Origin: Exobasidium rhododendri
Lineage: Eukaryota > Basidiomycota > Exobasidiomycetes > Exobasidiales > Exobasidiaceae
Direction of reading: 5' to 3'
Length of the DNA stretch: 64,000 nt
Assembly: GCA_026210745.1 (NCBI GenBank)
Contig: CP110632.1
Span: forward strand, 1,302,001-1,366,000
In this document: positions 42,589 to 52,520 of the stretch, in pieces
How the letters are laid out: the number at the start of each line of letters is the position of its first letter
How positions within the stretch are numbered: the first letter of the stretch is position 1
Notes under the pieces: model-generated
The model's database searches: none
What the model saw: only the letters and a program-made list of their open reading frames with translations
Told to the model about the DNA's origin: nothing
Position numbers and translations under genes: made by a program

Positions 42589-43692
42589 ATGAAGCCAACG
42601 TCTGTTCTACGCATCATCAACGCCAGATCTACACTCGCAGTACATCCGATGCCTGTCTCCAATCTGCAACAGCCTTACTTGCTCAAGCCTGGACATGCTG
42701 ACTGGACGAGAGATGTCGTGGAAGGCCAGGGCAATGTAGGACTACTTGGCGTGAAGGCGCTCGTTGAAGCACTACCTCGAAAGATCAAGGTGTTGGTGTT
42801 GTACGGGAGTCTGAGGGAGAAGTGAGCTGGGCAGAGAGGGGATGGCGGAGATGCGAAGGTTGACTTTTGCATGCTGACAGCACTCTCTCCTTCTCCTCTT
42901 TACTTTATCAGATCATATTCAAGACTGATGAGCTACGAAGCTGCTCGATTACTACATCACCTAGGATGCGAGGTACAAGTGTACAATCCAAAGGGGCTCC
43001 CGCTTAAAGACGACTGCGAGGACTCACACCCAAAGGTGCAGGAGCTGAGAGGCCTCATGGAATGGAGCAATGCGAACTTCTGGTGCTCTCCAGAGCAGCA
43101 CGGGTAAGTCATGCAACGAGGCGAGGGATAGGGGCGACGATGAAATGCTGATCTCTGTCATCCCCTCCTTCTCTCTCTAAGTCAAATTACAGGCATATTC
43201 AAGACGATGATCGATCATATCCCCCTATCCATTGGCAGTGTCCGACCTACGCAAGGTAGAATCCTAGCGGTGTCACAGGTGGGTGGCCATGTACGATTAG
43301 GAGAGAGAGAGAATGTGCAGGCCAAACACTGATTAGTCTTCTCGTTGTCCTTTCCTTTTCCTCAGGTCAACGGCGGCAGTCAGTCCTTCAATTCGGTGAA
43401 TTCACTACGAATACTAGGCCGGTGGATGCGCATGTTCACGATCCCAAACCAAGCCAGTCTGCCCAAAGCTTGGACTGCATTTGATCAAGAGGAGAGAATG
43501 ATCCCCTCGAGCAACCGAGATCGACTGGTGGATGTCTGCGAAGAGCTGGTTAAGACTAGCGTATTGTTCTTTGGAAAGGAAGAACTGTTTGCGAGTCGAT
43601 GGAGTGAAAGAGTCGAAAGGGAAGAACATGGACGATTGCGATCTCAAGCAGAGACGGAAAGGTTGAAGGCGCAGACAAGCCAAGCAGAATGA
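42589..43692 (+). CDS. arsH: ArsH-type NADPH-dependent FMN reductase
   Basis: Four exons in phase: 42589-42821, 42912-43103, 43182-43278 and 43366-43692, giving 282 residues. The flavodoxin-fold FMN site is [17 protein letters not shown], joined across the first intron. Further ArsH marks are [47 protein letters not shown] split over two exons, [23 protein letters not shown] and [16 protein letters not shown]. ArsH proteins oxidise organic arsenicals (trivalent methyl and phenyl arsenic) or reduce quinones and metals with NADPH. Start chosen at the ATG, not the in-frame TTG six bases before. It is followed on the same strand, 360 bases on, by an Acr2-like gene. Confidence 0.95.
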
Positions 43693-44052
43693 AGACACCC
43701 TCGTCCGTCTCTGTCTCATAGAATTCCACACTTGTATTCGATAATGTACTGTATCACGATTTTGGATAGATGGCCTTTGCAGCAGGATAGCGTGAGTTGG
43801 TATCCGAGCTTCACAAGAGCCCAGGCACACGAGGATACACAGTGACTGGCACCAGAATATGTAATGCCTGCACTAGGGAAAGGGAGGATCGTGTGAGCAA
43901 TTTCAAATCCAGGAATTTCCTGCCATGCACGACGTGGGCGATAATCAGATGGCTTAGCGTTGCAAGTGCAGTCAGTGCCTTTACGCGACTAGGCCTGACT
44001 CGCGCTTTTACTCTTCTTCTTTGTTAATCCTTTCTTCTCTCTGGGCACCGCC
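43693..44052. other. Gap between ArsH and the Acr2-like gene
   Basis: 360 bases between two same-strand genes. No gene is visible. It should hold the ArsH terminator and the promoter of the next gene. Confidence 0.45.
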
Positions 44053-44629
44053 ATGCAGGAAGATCAGCATCCCATCAACCTCAAAGGATGGATGGACGTG
44101 TATCCTGCCCCTTTGCAGAGATCTGAACATCCTCTGGCTCAGGTCTCGGTGGAGGAACTCGACAGCCTGAGGAGCTCGAGTGCTATTTCCGGGCACGACT
44201 ACCTGGTCGTCGACGTGCGGAGAGCTGATTGCTTAGTAAGCGCCCTTGTCACACATGCACCAGCTTTGTAGTAGTATCATGGTAATGCATAGACTGACTG
44301 ACGGAACCTCCTTTCCTGCTCAGTCGATGATACCGGGCGCAATCAATCTTCCCGCTCAATCGTTGTGTGCGTCCATGCCGACGCTGATGAGGGTGCTCTC
44401 GTCGGTGCCACTCGTCATCTTCCACTGTGGTCGGTCGAATGGGAGGGGACCTCGAGCTGCTGGTTGGTACGCCGATGCGTTGCAGAGTCACCTGGGTCTT
44501 GACGACAAGGACGTCGCACAGCGAGTCAGAATACTGACTGGCGGCATCGTTGCGTGGGAAGCGTCCTTCGGTCAAGGGTCCCTGCAGCACAGGGGAGAAA
44601 GAGATCACAACAAGACTGTCCAATTGTAG
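44053..44629 (+). CDS. Rhodanese-fold phosphatase/arsenate reductase-like protein (Acr2/Cdc25 type)
   Basis: Two exons in phase: 44053-44235 and 44324-44629, giving 162 residues, one rhodanese domain. The motifs are LVVDVRRADCL, MIPGAINLPAQSL and the active-site loop FHCGRSNGRGPRAAGWYAD, a complete H-Cys-x5-Arg followed by Gly-Pro as in yeast Acr2 and Cdc25-like phosphatases. LTGGIVAWE is the usual rhodanese ending. Acr2 enzymes reduce arsenate to arsenite with glutathione or glutaredoxin; related proteins are phosphatases. Position next to ArsH and an aquaporin favours an arsenate role, but this is inference. The exon junction replaces the common GG before MIPGA with LS. Confidence 0.85.
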
Positions 44630-45074
44630 GCTGGAGCATGCACCGAGTGAAGCTAAGCTACGTCGCTCTGCCAGGACGCGATGTCTCTGATCACCACGTC
44701 GTCAGTGTCTTTGTCGATCCAAGTGTCCTCGTTCGCATTCTCCAGAGAAGAAGTCATTACACATCGGTGAGAATATGGCATTGCAGCGAGAGAACGGTCT
44801 GCGCCTCTCTATGCGGAAGATAGCTACTACAGAAGAGTCAGAGGGTCCGGAAGATGTAGTGGAAGTGCGATGCTGCCGGAAAGAGTGAGGCAATGTAAGG
44901 AGGGTCTTATTGCGAGTAAAATTGTCATGTCTGCGTTGATACTGTTGAGTCTTTTGTGTTGTTACAAGCATTCGGTTGTCAGATAGAGCTGTACTTATTG
45001 TATTGCGGGAAGATGCGAGGTCGTGTCTTGTATCGTATAGCGACGATCAAGCCGGCAGCAGGAGTAATCGCCCC
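44630..45074. other. Convergent intergenic region between the Acr2-like and aquaporin genes
   Basis: No gene is seen. Short frames lack features. Both flanking transcripts end here. Confidence 0.45.
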
Positions 45075-46365
45075 CTACAGACGGCGAAACGGGGTCGTCG
45101 TGCTTGGTTCGCCGATGGGTGGCGCTTGTGTTCCTTCTTGCCGTGAGTCAGGCTCGATCATCTCGACTAGTTCACTTCCACTCCCACTTCCACTTGCATC
45201 CCCAACATTCCGGTCGCCCTTCTTCCTTTCATCGGCCTCTTCTTTCCTGGCATCTTCCTCTTCAACTTCGAGGGGATGGTACTCGCTTGCATCCACCACC
45301 TCGATGGTGCCTGTGACGTTGCCTTCCGAGTCGAGAATCACCTGTCGGTACTGTGTCTTCTCTTTGTCGGCGTCCTGATCGGGCGATGTAGTCTCGTATC
45401 TTATCCACTTTAACAACCAGTAAAATCCGGCAGTTGCAAGGGCAGCAGAGTATGGAGCGATGTAGTATATCCAGCAGTAGCCATTGAACGTTGCCAAGAC
45501 GGCATCGGGTCCCAGGGATCTGGCTGGATTGACGCCTGCTCCTGTGTAGCTCTGACCCAGCAACTGCGTGATGAACAGGCTCAGGCCGATTCCTACGGGT
45601 GCCAAAAAGGTAGCTCTGTGCTTCTCTGCGGCAAGCATCAGAACGGTAAAAATGAGCTGGCAGGTGAGGAAGAACTCGATAAAGAAGCCTTGCACGACGG
45701 ACGTGTCGATGCTGAGAACCGTTCGGGCATTCACCCGTCCAGGAAGAAGGCCAGTGACCAGTCCAGCGGCGGCGATTCCTGCCACATACTGGACGATCGA
45801 GAGTACAAAGAACTTGGGCCAGTCCATCGCGCCGGTCAAGGTCAACGCCAGAGAGATGGCGGGCTATATACAGAGTGAAAGGGGGGTTCAGCCTTCTTTC
45901 CAAGATACGATTGCACATTTCTCTACTCACATTTTGCACCCCGCCCGATATTCGGAAGAAGACCCAAGCAGATATACACAAGCTGAAGCCGAATCCGAGA
46001 CTGGAAAAGAGCTGGACGGTCAATGGATCACTGGTCGTGGCGTCGCTTGCCCTCGTAGCAATGGCAAGAGCAAAGAAGAGAAAGAGCAGAGTCCCCACGA
46101 ATTCAGCAACGGCGGCAATGAGTAGATTTTTAAAGTAAAGGCGCTTCTCCAGAGCGTCCTTCATGGCTTGTGACTCCATCTGCGCAGGCGTGGCTTCATT
46201 GTGATGAGGGTGAAATGTCATTGGATTCTGCAGTATAGTCGGAAGCTTCTCTTGCAGGATCGCATTGTCCTTTCTTCTTTCGCCTAGTCCAGTCTGCCGA
46301 GCGGTGAGAGCGTTAGACGCAAAGACGTCGGTGAACGTTCGGCCGGAATCCATAAGACTCGACAT
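45075..46365 (-). CDS. Aquaporin (MIP family)
   Basis: Two exons in phase: 46365-45931 and 45863-45075, giving 407 residues. A cytosolic N-terminus of about 80 residues precedes six hydrophobic helices. The first Asn-Pro-Ala box is split by the intron between Asn and Pro (SGGVQN|PAISLAL); the second is GVNPARSLGPD. The residue after NPAR is Ser, not the Asp usual in aquaglyceroporins, so it reads as a water-type or facultative channel. The C-terminus is long, charged and cytosolic (VEEEDARKEEADERKKGD). The start at MSSLMDSG is chosen because the upstream open frame (to 46557) is not conserved-looking. Its closeness to ArsH and the Acr2-like gene raises a possible role in arsenite passage, but an NPAS-type channel would not normally do this. 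Confidence 0.92.
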
Positions 46366-47318
46366 GGTGACACGGAGGAAAGAGGAATATGGAGAGACTA
46401 AAGGGCGAGAGGGGTGATGATGAGAGGTACTGGATGTGGTCGTGTCGCACACACTTCTGATGGAAATCTGGTCGAATTCTGAAAGATGATCCGAATCGAC
46501 TTGTGTGTGTGTGTATGCGGCCAGACTCCACAGATTTGGGTGAGAAGCTTTCACCATAATTTACGTCATCGGCCCCCTCCTTTTTTTTTCCCTCTCTTTA
46601 TTAATTCGGACTGTCTCACCACTTTTTTGATTTAATCGTCGCACCGAACTGATTAGATTAGAAAAGGCGTGTCTTCTTTAATGCGAGATGTAGAGCCATT
46701 AGCGTCGATATTGAACGCGTCGCGTGGATACGATTTCTCGTTCCTGATGCCGCCGCACTGTGCCGATCAGTCCTTTGCACTACGATGGAGGTGAGCGAGA
46801 GAGCCCACACCTCTACGGTAGCCAAACCTCAAGACGACGGTGCACACGATGTACGGCTTAATTTCTACATTTCGGTTTAGTCAAATCAGACGTGGTAAGG
46901 GCGAGCTAGAATCACCACCCAAAATATGATCTTACTAGAAACGTCCTGCAGGATACGATTCGCGCCTGGCTCCAGTGCTACGTCCCCAGAGGCACCTCAT
47001 TCATGCTATGGCAATATAAGAGTAAGCTGATGCGGGGAGTAGTGCCAGGCTTGGCATGGTAATCGCGAAGGAGCGGAGTGGAGCCTTTTATTTTGAGAGC
47101 CAATCGGTGCTTGATGTGGCGGAATACACCCGCTCTTGGGAGGAAGCGGACTCACAAATCGCGACTGGCGATGACCTCAGGTGTGAATGATTGCATGTTA
47201 GACAGGATAGGGGCGTGCGGTGGCAGGCTTGCTTTCTCGGATGAGCGGTCACACCTGCACTCGATCTTTTTCACCATCACCTTCCTCTTCTTCTACTTGA
47301 TTAATCACACGCACAGTC
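46366..47318. other. Divergent intergenic region between aquaporin and the first secreted-pair gene
   Basis: About 950 bases. It includes a TG-rich microsatellite-like stretch near 46501-46515. Downstream of it I see no gene. It should hold promoters for both neighbours. Confidence 0.45.
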
Positions 47319-47855
47319 ATGGTGCACTTCTCCCTCTTCAACGCACGAACGGCTGCTGTCCTCTTCGCTACGGTCCTTGCCTTCTTTGCTTCGATCCCTC
47401 CTAGCAGCGCTTTGGGTATAAGCATGCGTACGCCTCTCTGCACTCCTTGTGAATCATGTTCCATCAGCAACTACAAGCATTCAAAGACCTTCAACAGAGG
47501 ACCAAGAGACGCCAACGTACCCCGGGCTGTATTCACGGACAGTGGAAGCGGTGATGTCAAGAAAGCGAATTGGTGGGCAGAGGTCATCACAAAGCCAGAC
47601 GGTACAACATCCCTCAACATCGTGACGCAGAAGGGGCCAAGAAGCGGAAGCAGCGTGATGGTGCACGTCCAGTACTCCAAGCAGGTCTCTGGACCGTATG
47701 ACAGACAGATGATCTTTCAAAGTTATCTGCCGGCATTCGCCTCGAACAAGTGGGCGACCTGTGGCACCTCAGCCGTGCCCAATGGCTACGATTACACCAC
47801 CGTCGATTCGATCACAGCGTACTACAACGACGATGACCCAGCTTTTACCTCATAG
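47319..47855 (+). CDS. Small secreted protein A of a tandem pair, function unknown
   Basis: A single exon of 178 residues. Signal peptide of about 31 residues (to SSALG). The mature protein has a CTPCESC cluster, KTFNRGPRD, AVFTDSGSGDVKKANWWAE, NIVTQKG, an aromatic QMIFQSYLPAFAS segment, a fourth Cys in TCGTSAVPNGYD and the ending AYYNDDDPAFTS. Four cysteines would fit two disulfides. It shares this entire layout with the gene at 48484. I recognise no domain and no enzyme motif. Small size, signal peptide, Cys and tandem duplication resemble fungal effector or surface proteins, which is an inference. Confidence 0.85.
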   Translation: MVHFSLFNARTAAVLFATVLAFFASIPPSSALGISMRTPLCTPCESCSISNYKHSKTFNRGPRDANVPRAVFTDSGSGDVKKANWWAEVITKPDGTTSLNIVTQKGPRSGSSVMVHVQYSKQVSGPYDRQMIFQSYLPAFASNKWATCGTSAVPNGYDYTTVDSITAYYNDDDPAFTS

Positions 47856-48483
47856 TCGGTGAATGTAGCGCCACTCTACCCTTTCTAATCTATTCTCTGT
47901 TCTTTTCCTCCCTGACGAGTCTTGTCTTCGGACCGTATTGCTGTAGATTCGTAAGACACCATCCACGTTCAATCATCCGCCCACTAGCAGGCAGTGGATC
48001 TCCTAAGCGGTCCAGATCTGAGGGTCCCTCTTCTCTGTGCCGCCGTGAGTTGTTGCTGCTATGACAATCTCATCCGTCCATGCTATGCCAAGATATTAAA
48101 ACCTTGGCAAAGTCGTTGGCGCACGCACCTTTTGTTGAAGCCGATCAGCGGAGTTTAGCCATCGGCGAGGCGCCGTACGAACGCGGAGTAGACAATTCAG
48201 GGGAAAGGGGAGGTCCTGACTTGAGTCGTGGTGGACCGTGTGCATGGCGAATTATATGAGATCAGATAGGAAGGATGTCGTCTTGCCGGTAGCGAATATT
48301 AATCCAGCTTAGAGACATTGCAGAGATGTACAATGCCAAGCGACGGTCAAAGACGGAGGACGTGAACAATACCGAGGCCCAATACGTTATGAGGGACTTG
48401 CTTTCTTTTCACTCTTTCCTCCATCTCGTCTACTCTCCATCCCTACTACTCTTACCAAGCCAGAACAATACTCCTCAATCGAC
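47856..48483. other. Spacer between the tandem secreted-protein genes
   Basis: About 630 bases with no gene. It should contain the terminator of the first gene and the promoter of the second. Confidence 0.45.
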
Positions 48484-49005
48484 ATGCTCCTCCCACTGCG
48501 ACTGTCCACGTCGCTGGTGTCGGCCGTCATTGCTCTACTGGCAGCGAGTGCGCCAAGCAATGCCCAGGGCGTGTTCTACTCCCCTCCCAACTGTGCTCCC
48601 TGCGAAGACTGTCGAGATGTTCAGTACAAGAACAGAAAACTGTTCACAAAGAGTCGCTCTGACCCGCACGATGGCAGCAGAGTCACCTTTACCGACTCAG
48701 AGACCGGCGACTACCAGAAGGCCAATTGGTTTGTCGAAGCTATCAAGACACAGAATGGCGCCAACGTCCTCAACATTGCCACGCAGAACGGCGCAAAAGA
48801 CAGCACTGGATTGGTGTTCGACATCACCTACGCCGACAAAAGGACCCGGTACAATACCGCGTTTGTCTTCAAGAAGTATCTGCCCAAATTCGCCTCTATG
48901 CAAAAGACGGCTTGCAAGGCTTCGATTCCAGAGGGCATGGACGTTCTAGACGTCGAGACAGTCGCTGCATACTACAACGATGAAGATCCGAGCTTCATCA
49001 GTTGA
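48484..49005 (+). CDS. Small secreted protein B of a tandem pair, function unknown
   Basis: A single exon of 173 residues, signal peptide of about 27 residues (to SNAQG). Its layout mirrors the gene at 47319: CAPCEDC, YKNRKLFTKSRSDPHDG, VTFTDSETGDYQKANWFVEA, LNIATQNGA, VFKKYLPKFAS, a fourth Cys in TACKASIPEGMD and the ending AYYNDEDPSFIS. The shared spacing and identical flanking residues make common origin certain, and the four Cys are conserved. The N-terminal 25 residues differ, as expected for signal peptides. Function is unknown. Confidence 0.85.
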   Translation: MLLPLRLSTSLVSAVIALLAASAPSNAQGVFYSPPNCAPCEDCRDVQYKNRKLFTKSRSDPHDGSRVTFTDSETGDYQKANWFVEAIKTQNGANVLNIATQNGAKDSTGLVFDITYADKRTRYNTAFVFKKYLPKFASMQKTACKASIPEGMDVLDVETVAAYYNDEDPSFIS

Positions 49006-49020
49006 GCAGCAAAGTCCTGT

Positions 49021-49053
49021 ATCATTCTACAGCACCGCCTGTTCCATTCTACA
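49021..49053 (+). repeat. Short direct repeat in the 3' region of the second secreted gene
   Basis: A CATTCTACAGCACCG unit occurs twice within about 30 bases just after the stop codon. It is a small tandem duplication. Confidence 0.55.
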
Positions 49054-49159
49054 GCACCGTGCAATGCCATGTCTTTCATTCATCATACTCTGAACATATA
49101 TTCGTGATGAGTAAGAAGAACACATGGCCACGTCTTGTCCACATCCAGAGCACTACACG

Positions 49160-51218
49160 TCAAGCAAAGGCGGTGCCGTTCCATTTCTGATCACTGTAGT
49201 CGACGACCTGCGCTTGAATTGCGCCACCCACTGCCACTTTTCCTTGATTGATGGGTCTGGTGAGCTTGTTCGCGCCCTTCTTCACGTTGAATTGAGCCAG
49301 TAGAATTTGCTCCTGATTCGGCTTGGTGTTGTTGGCGAACCCCCAAAAGTAGGCGTTCAGCTCGTCCTGGTAGACGTCGATCGTAAAGTAGCCACGGTGT
49401 CCTCCCTCTGCCCAGGCTAAGTTGCGATTGCCACGGACTAAGCTGGTCGCCTTGGCCAGATACTGCGCAGGCGTCAGTGTCTGCCCGTAGGAGCTGGGGG
49501 AAGACACTGCCGTTCCAGCAAACTCAACAGCAAAAGATCCGTGTCCACTCTCCGCATTGTAGAGACTCGTCTTGTTCTCCCACTCCTGGTAGATTGTGTC
49601 GTACACCCAAGCGGCGTGACTGTCCCCGGACAAGAAGATGACGTTTTCGATACTGTTCGATCGGATGGTGTCGAAGAGTCTTCTTCTGTTGGCGTTGTAG
49701 CCGTCCCAGGAATCGTAATCGACTTCGAAGTCTGCTTCACCGTAGTTGACGTGGTTCACCACAATCTGCTGACCGATGACCTTCCACGTCGCGCCTCGGT
49801 TCTGTGACTTGATCATTTCGTGATACAGCCATCTCTCTTGCTTGCCGCCCATGAGGGAGCGACCTGTGTCGTTGGATATGGCTCCCACAGCGGCCGTGTT
49901 ATAGTAGCTGTCGAACGAAAGGCCACCCACGATGTCTCAGTACGGGCCGTGAAAATGAAGAGCGGGGGGGGGGACCGCACTCACAGATCAGTAATGTCCC
50001 GGTCGTAGTCTCTCGTGTCGAGGAGGATAATGTCAGCCAGCTTGCCGTACTGGAACTTCCTCCAGATGCGTAGAGTGTCTGCTGCCGTGTCGACCTGTCG
50101 AATTGGCATCCACTCAAAGTACGCCTTGACCGCGTTCTTCTTTCTCTCGGTGAAGCGCACTCCGTTGACTGTTCCTGCGGCTGTATCGTTGGAATCGGCC
50201 GATCCAGCCTTCCAGGTGTTGTCTGCAACTTCGTGGTCATCCCATATCAAGAGCCAGGCCTTGTCTTTGTGCAGCTTTTGCATGTCCGAGTCGTTGCGGT
50301 AAGTGGCATAGCGAACGCGGTAGTCATCTAGCGTGACAATCTCCTTGTTTGGAAGTGGGACCCTGTCGATCGGCCTGCCGTCTCCGTAGGCGTCTGGGCT
50401 TCCATCCCCGATATACTCGTATATATAGTCACCAACATGAACCACAAGGTCGACTGTGCAGAGACGTCAACACGCGGGATCAATCAGCGAGCTTGCAAAG
50501 ATGAAGCACACTCACCATCCGACTTTGCTGCCTGACCGAAGCTGTTAAAGTACCCAAAGGGGTAATTGGAGCACGAAAAGACGGCCATCTTCATGCTTTC
50601 TACGCTCTCGTCATCCGGGCTGGGCATCGTCTTGAACGTTCCTGTGGGTGAGACGAGGCTGTGATCATGACAGGCGAAGAACCGGTAGTAGTACTCCGTC
50701 TTTGGCTCTAGTGAAGAAGTCTCCACTTTGAAGCTGTAGTCGACATCAGTCGTCGTCCAGGCGTAGGAGCTGTCGACGAGGTCATCCTTGTGCCAGCTAC
50801 CCTTCTTCTTGCTGGTCTGGTAGCGCAGACAGACGGGCAGCGTCGTGTTGACGTCGGAGGGCACGGGGTGAGTCCAAAGGATAGCGCTGTCGTCGTAAGG
50901 GTCGCCTGACGCGACTCCGTAGGGGAAGGTCATGCCACCTTGATAGCTGTCCTGTCCGTCGACTCCCTTGACGGAGTTGTAATTGATGATGAGCTGATCC
51001 GCAGCATGACCACCCCTGGCAGACTCGAGGGATCTCTTCCAGTGTGGTGTCTGTTGCAGGATGCCCAGTCCAATGGCGTTCACATCGTGAGCAAGACTCT
51101 GCCTCGTACTTGTCACGACCGGCGCTCGATAGGCAATGTTACGCTGCAAGGGAGGCAGTGCTGCCACGCCTCCAGCCAAGCACAGCACCGCTCCCAGAGC
51201 ACTTGAGAAGAGCTGCAT
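49160..51218 (-). CDS. Secreted PhoD-like alkaline phosphatase/phosphodiesterase
   Basis: Three exons in phase: 51218-50516, 50453-49985 and 49907-49160, giving 639 residues. Signal peptide of about 20 residues (to AGGVAA). The PhoD N-terminal domain (GVASGDPYDDSAILWTH) precedes the metallophosphatase part: VFSCSNYPFGYFN, VVHVGDYIYEY, LLIWDDHEVADNTW, LLDTRDYDRDITDL, and VIFLSGDSHAAWVYD. The acceptor at 49908 restores DLYYNTAAVGAI; a nearer AG would break the frame. PhoD enzymes hydrolyse phosphodiesters with Fe/Ca cofactors outside the cell and are usually induced by phosphate limitation. Many NxT/S sites support secretion. The codon-level splice choice at the second intron is the only uncertain part. 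Confidence 0.92.
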
Positions 51219-52520
51219 CGGTGTATGTGAGTGTAGTGAAGAGGGAAGGGCTCAGTCATCGCCGTCTGTAGAGCCCCCGTCTTCTTCACAAAAGGAAGAA
51301 CGTTGCGTCCATGCACACTAAGAAGAAAAATGTTGTGCGGTAAGAATGATAGCGAAAGAGAAATGATAAATTTAAAGTTGAGGATTAGAAATCATTCGAA
51401 TTCAATTCGAGGAAGTGGAGACGCTTTCAACTTGATTGTGATGCGACGCAGTAGTGGTATTTAGCGGTCGTCGCTAGCGTCGAAGCGTCTCACCTGGTGT
51501 CTCGGTTGCCCTGCTTCCTCGGAGTGTAAGCCCTTTCCCTGAAACGAAGCGAAGACTAAGAGGGCAAGGCCAAAGATCATGCACGAGATGCGCGATAATT
51601 GAGACACAGAGAGTAGTTTACGAAGAAGCTTGCACAACTAATCAGGCCCTAACGACCTCGTGGAGACTCTTGTCGATGCTAGATGCATTGGAATCGTATA
51701 GCGTGTATACAAGTGCACTTTCAATCGAATCTGCAGCTTGAGCTGTAGATATTTCACCGCTAAAAATTGTTCGACGAGTTTGTCTGCTTGCTGCACGATG
51801 AGCCCAATGAACTTGATGGACTCGTATGTGCGGACGCATCAGGATGTCACGTCGAAGTCAAGCACGCTCAATGGCAAGGGGAAGAGGAGATTACGAGTCT
51901 GACGTCTGTAGAGATTGTGCTTTCACATGAGGCCAGGTCAGAGACTAGAGATTGCTCTGTCCCTCAAAAAAGTCGGGTTGGCTTCAAAATAGATGCCTTT
52001 GAGATACCGCCTTCACAGGCCAAAATTTTGATTACGTTAGATGACGAGGGAGAGGAGCGAGGTACGTGGCTAGATATAGGTGTGTTTTTTCCCAGCATGT
52101 TGCACACGATCAGAGACCACCAAGACGGTCCTCCTTTCGGATGGACCACGCATGTCCGCTCTCCCTTTCCACCCTTCGCTCTTTTGATGGGAGCTTGTGA
52201 ATGAATAGACTTGCCACATCGGTCTCGACGTTGTATGAGCTACGACAAACACTGTCGGCAGCTTTGTGGTCTTCACAGTGAGTGAGGGTGATCGTTCGTC
52301 GACTTACGAACGGGACACGCTTTTGTTTCTTCAAGATATCAGACTGTTCCTGAAGGCCGGCTCCGTCCCGTTGTCGCCGCGGCGTTGATATGGTCCTTCA
52401 CTCACGATCAGAGCAATGATCGGTCAGGCCGCGAGTCCTGACCTTCGTTTGCAGTCGTTCTTCCCAATTCGCAATCATCCCTACCCTTTTACGTCTTTCC
52501 ACCACACCGCTACTCCCACC
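51219..52520. other. Long intergenic region between divergent PhoD and Ulp1-like genes
   Basis: About 1.3 kb. A plus-strand frame of about 145 codons (51767-52204) has a protein-like look but only a TTG start, no recognisable domain and no splice partner that I could find. It may be a relic. The rest shows no gene. Promoters for both neighbours should be here. Confidence 0.4.

Noticed and set aside
46366-46557. Upstream extension of the aquaporin
   Set aside because: The frame is open but the residues are low-complexity and unlike MIP N-termini; the start at 46365 is adequate.
51767-52204. Plus-strand open frame of about 145 codons upstream of Ulp1-like A
   Set aside because: It starts only at TTG, has no recognisable domain and I found no splice partner; a relic is possible but not shown.
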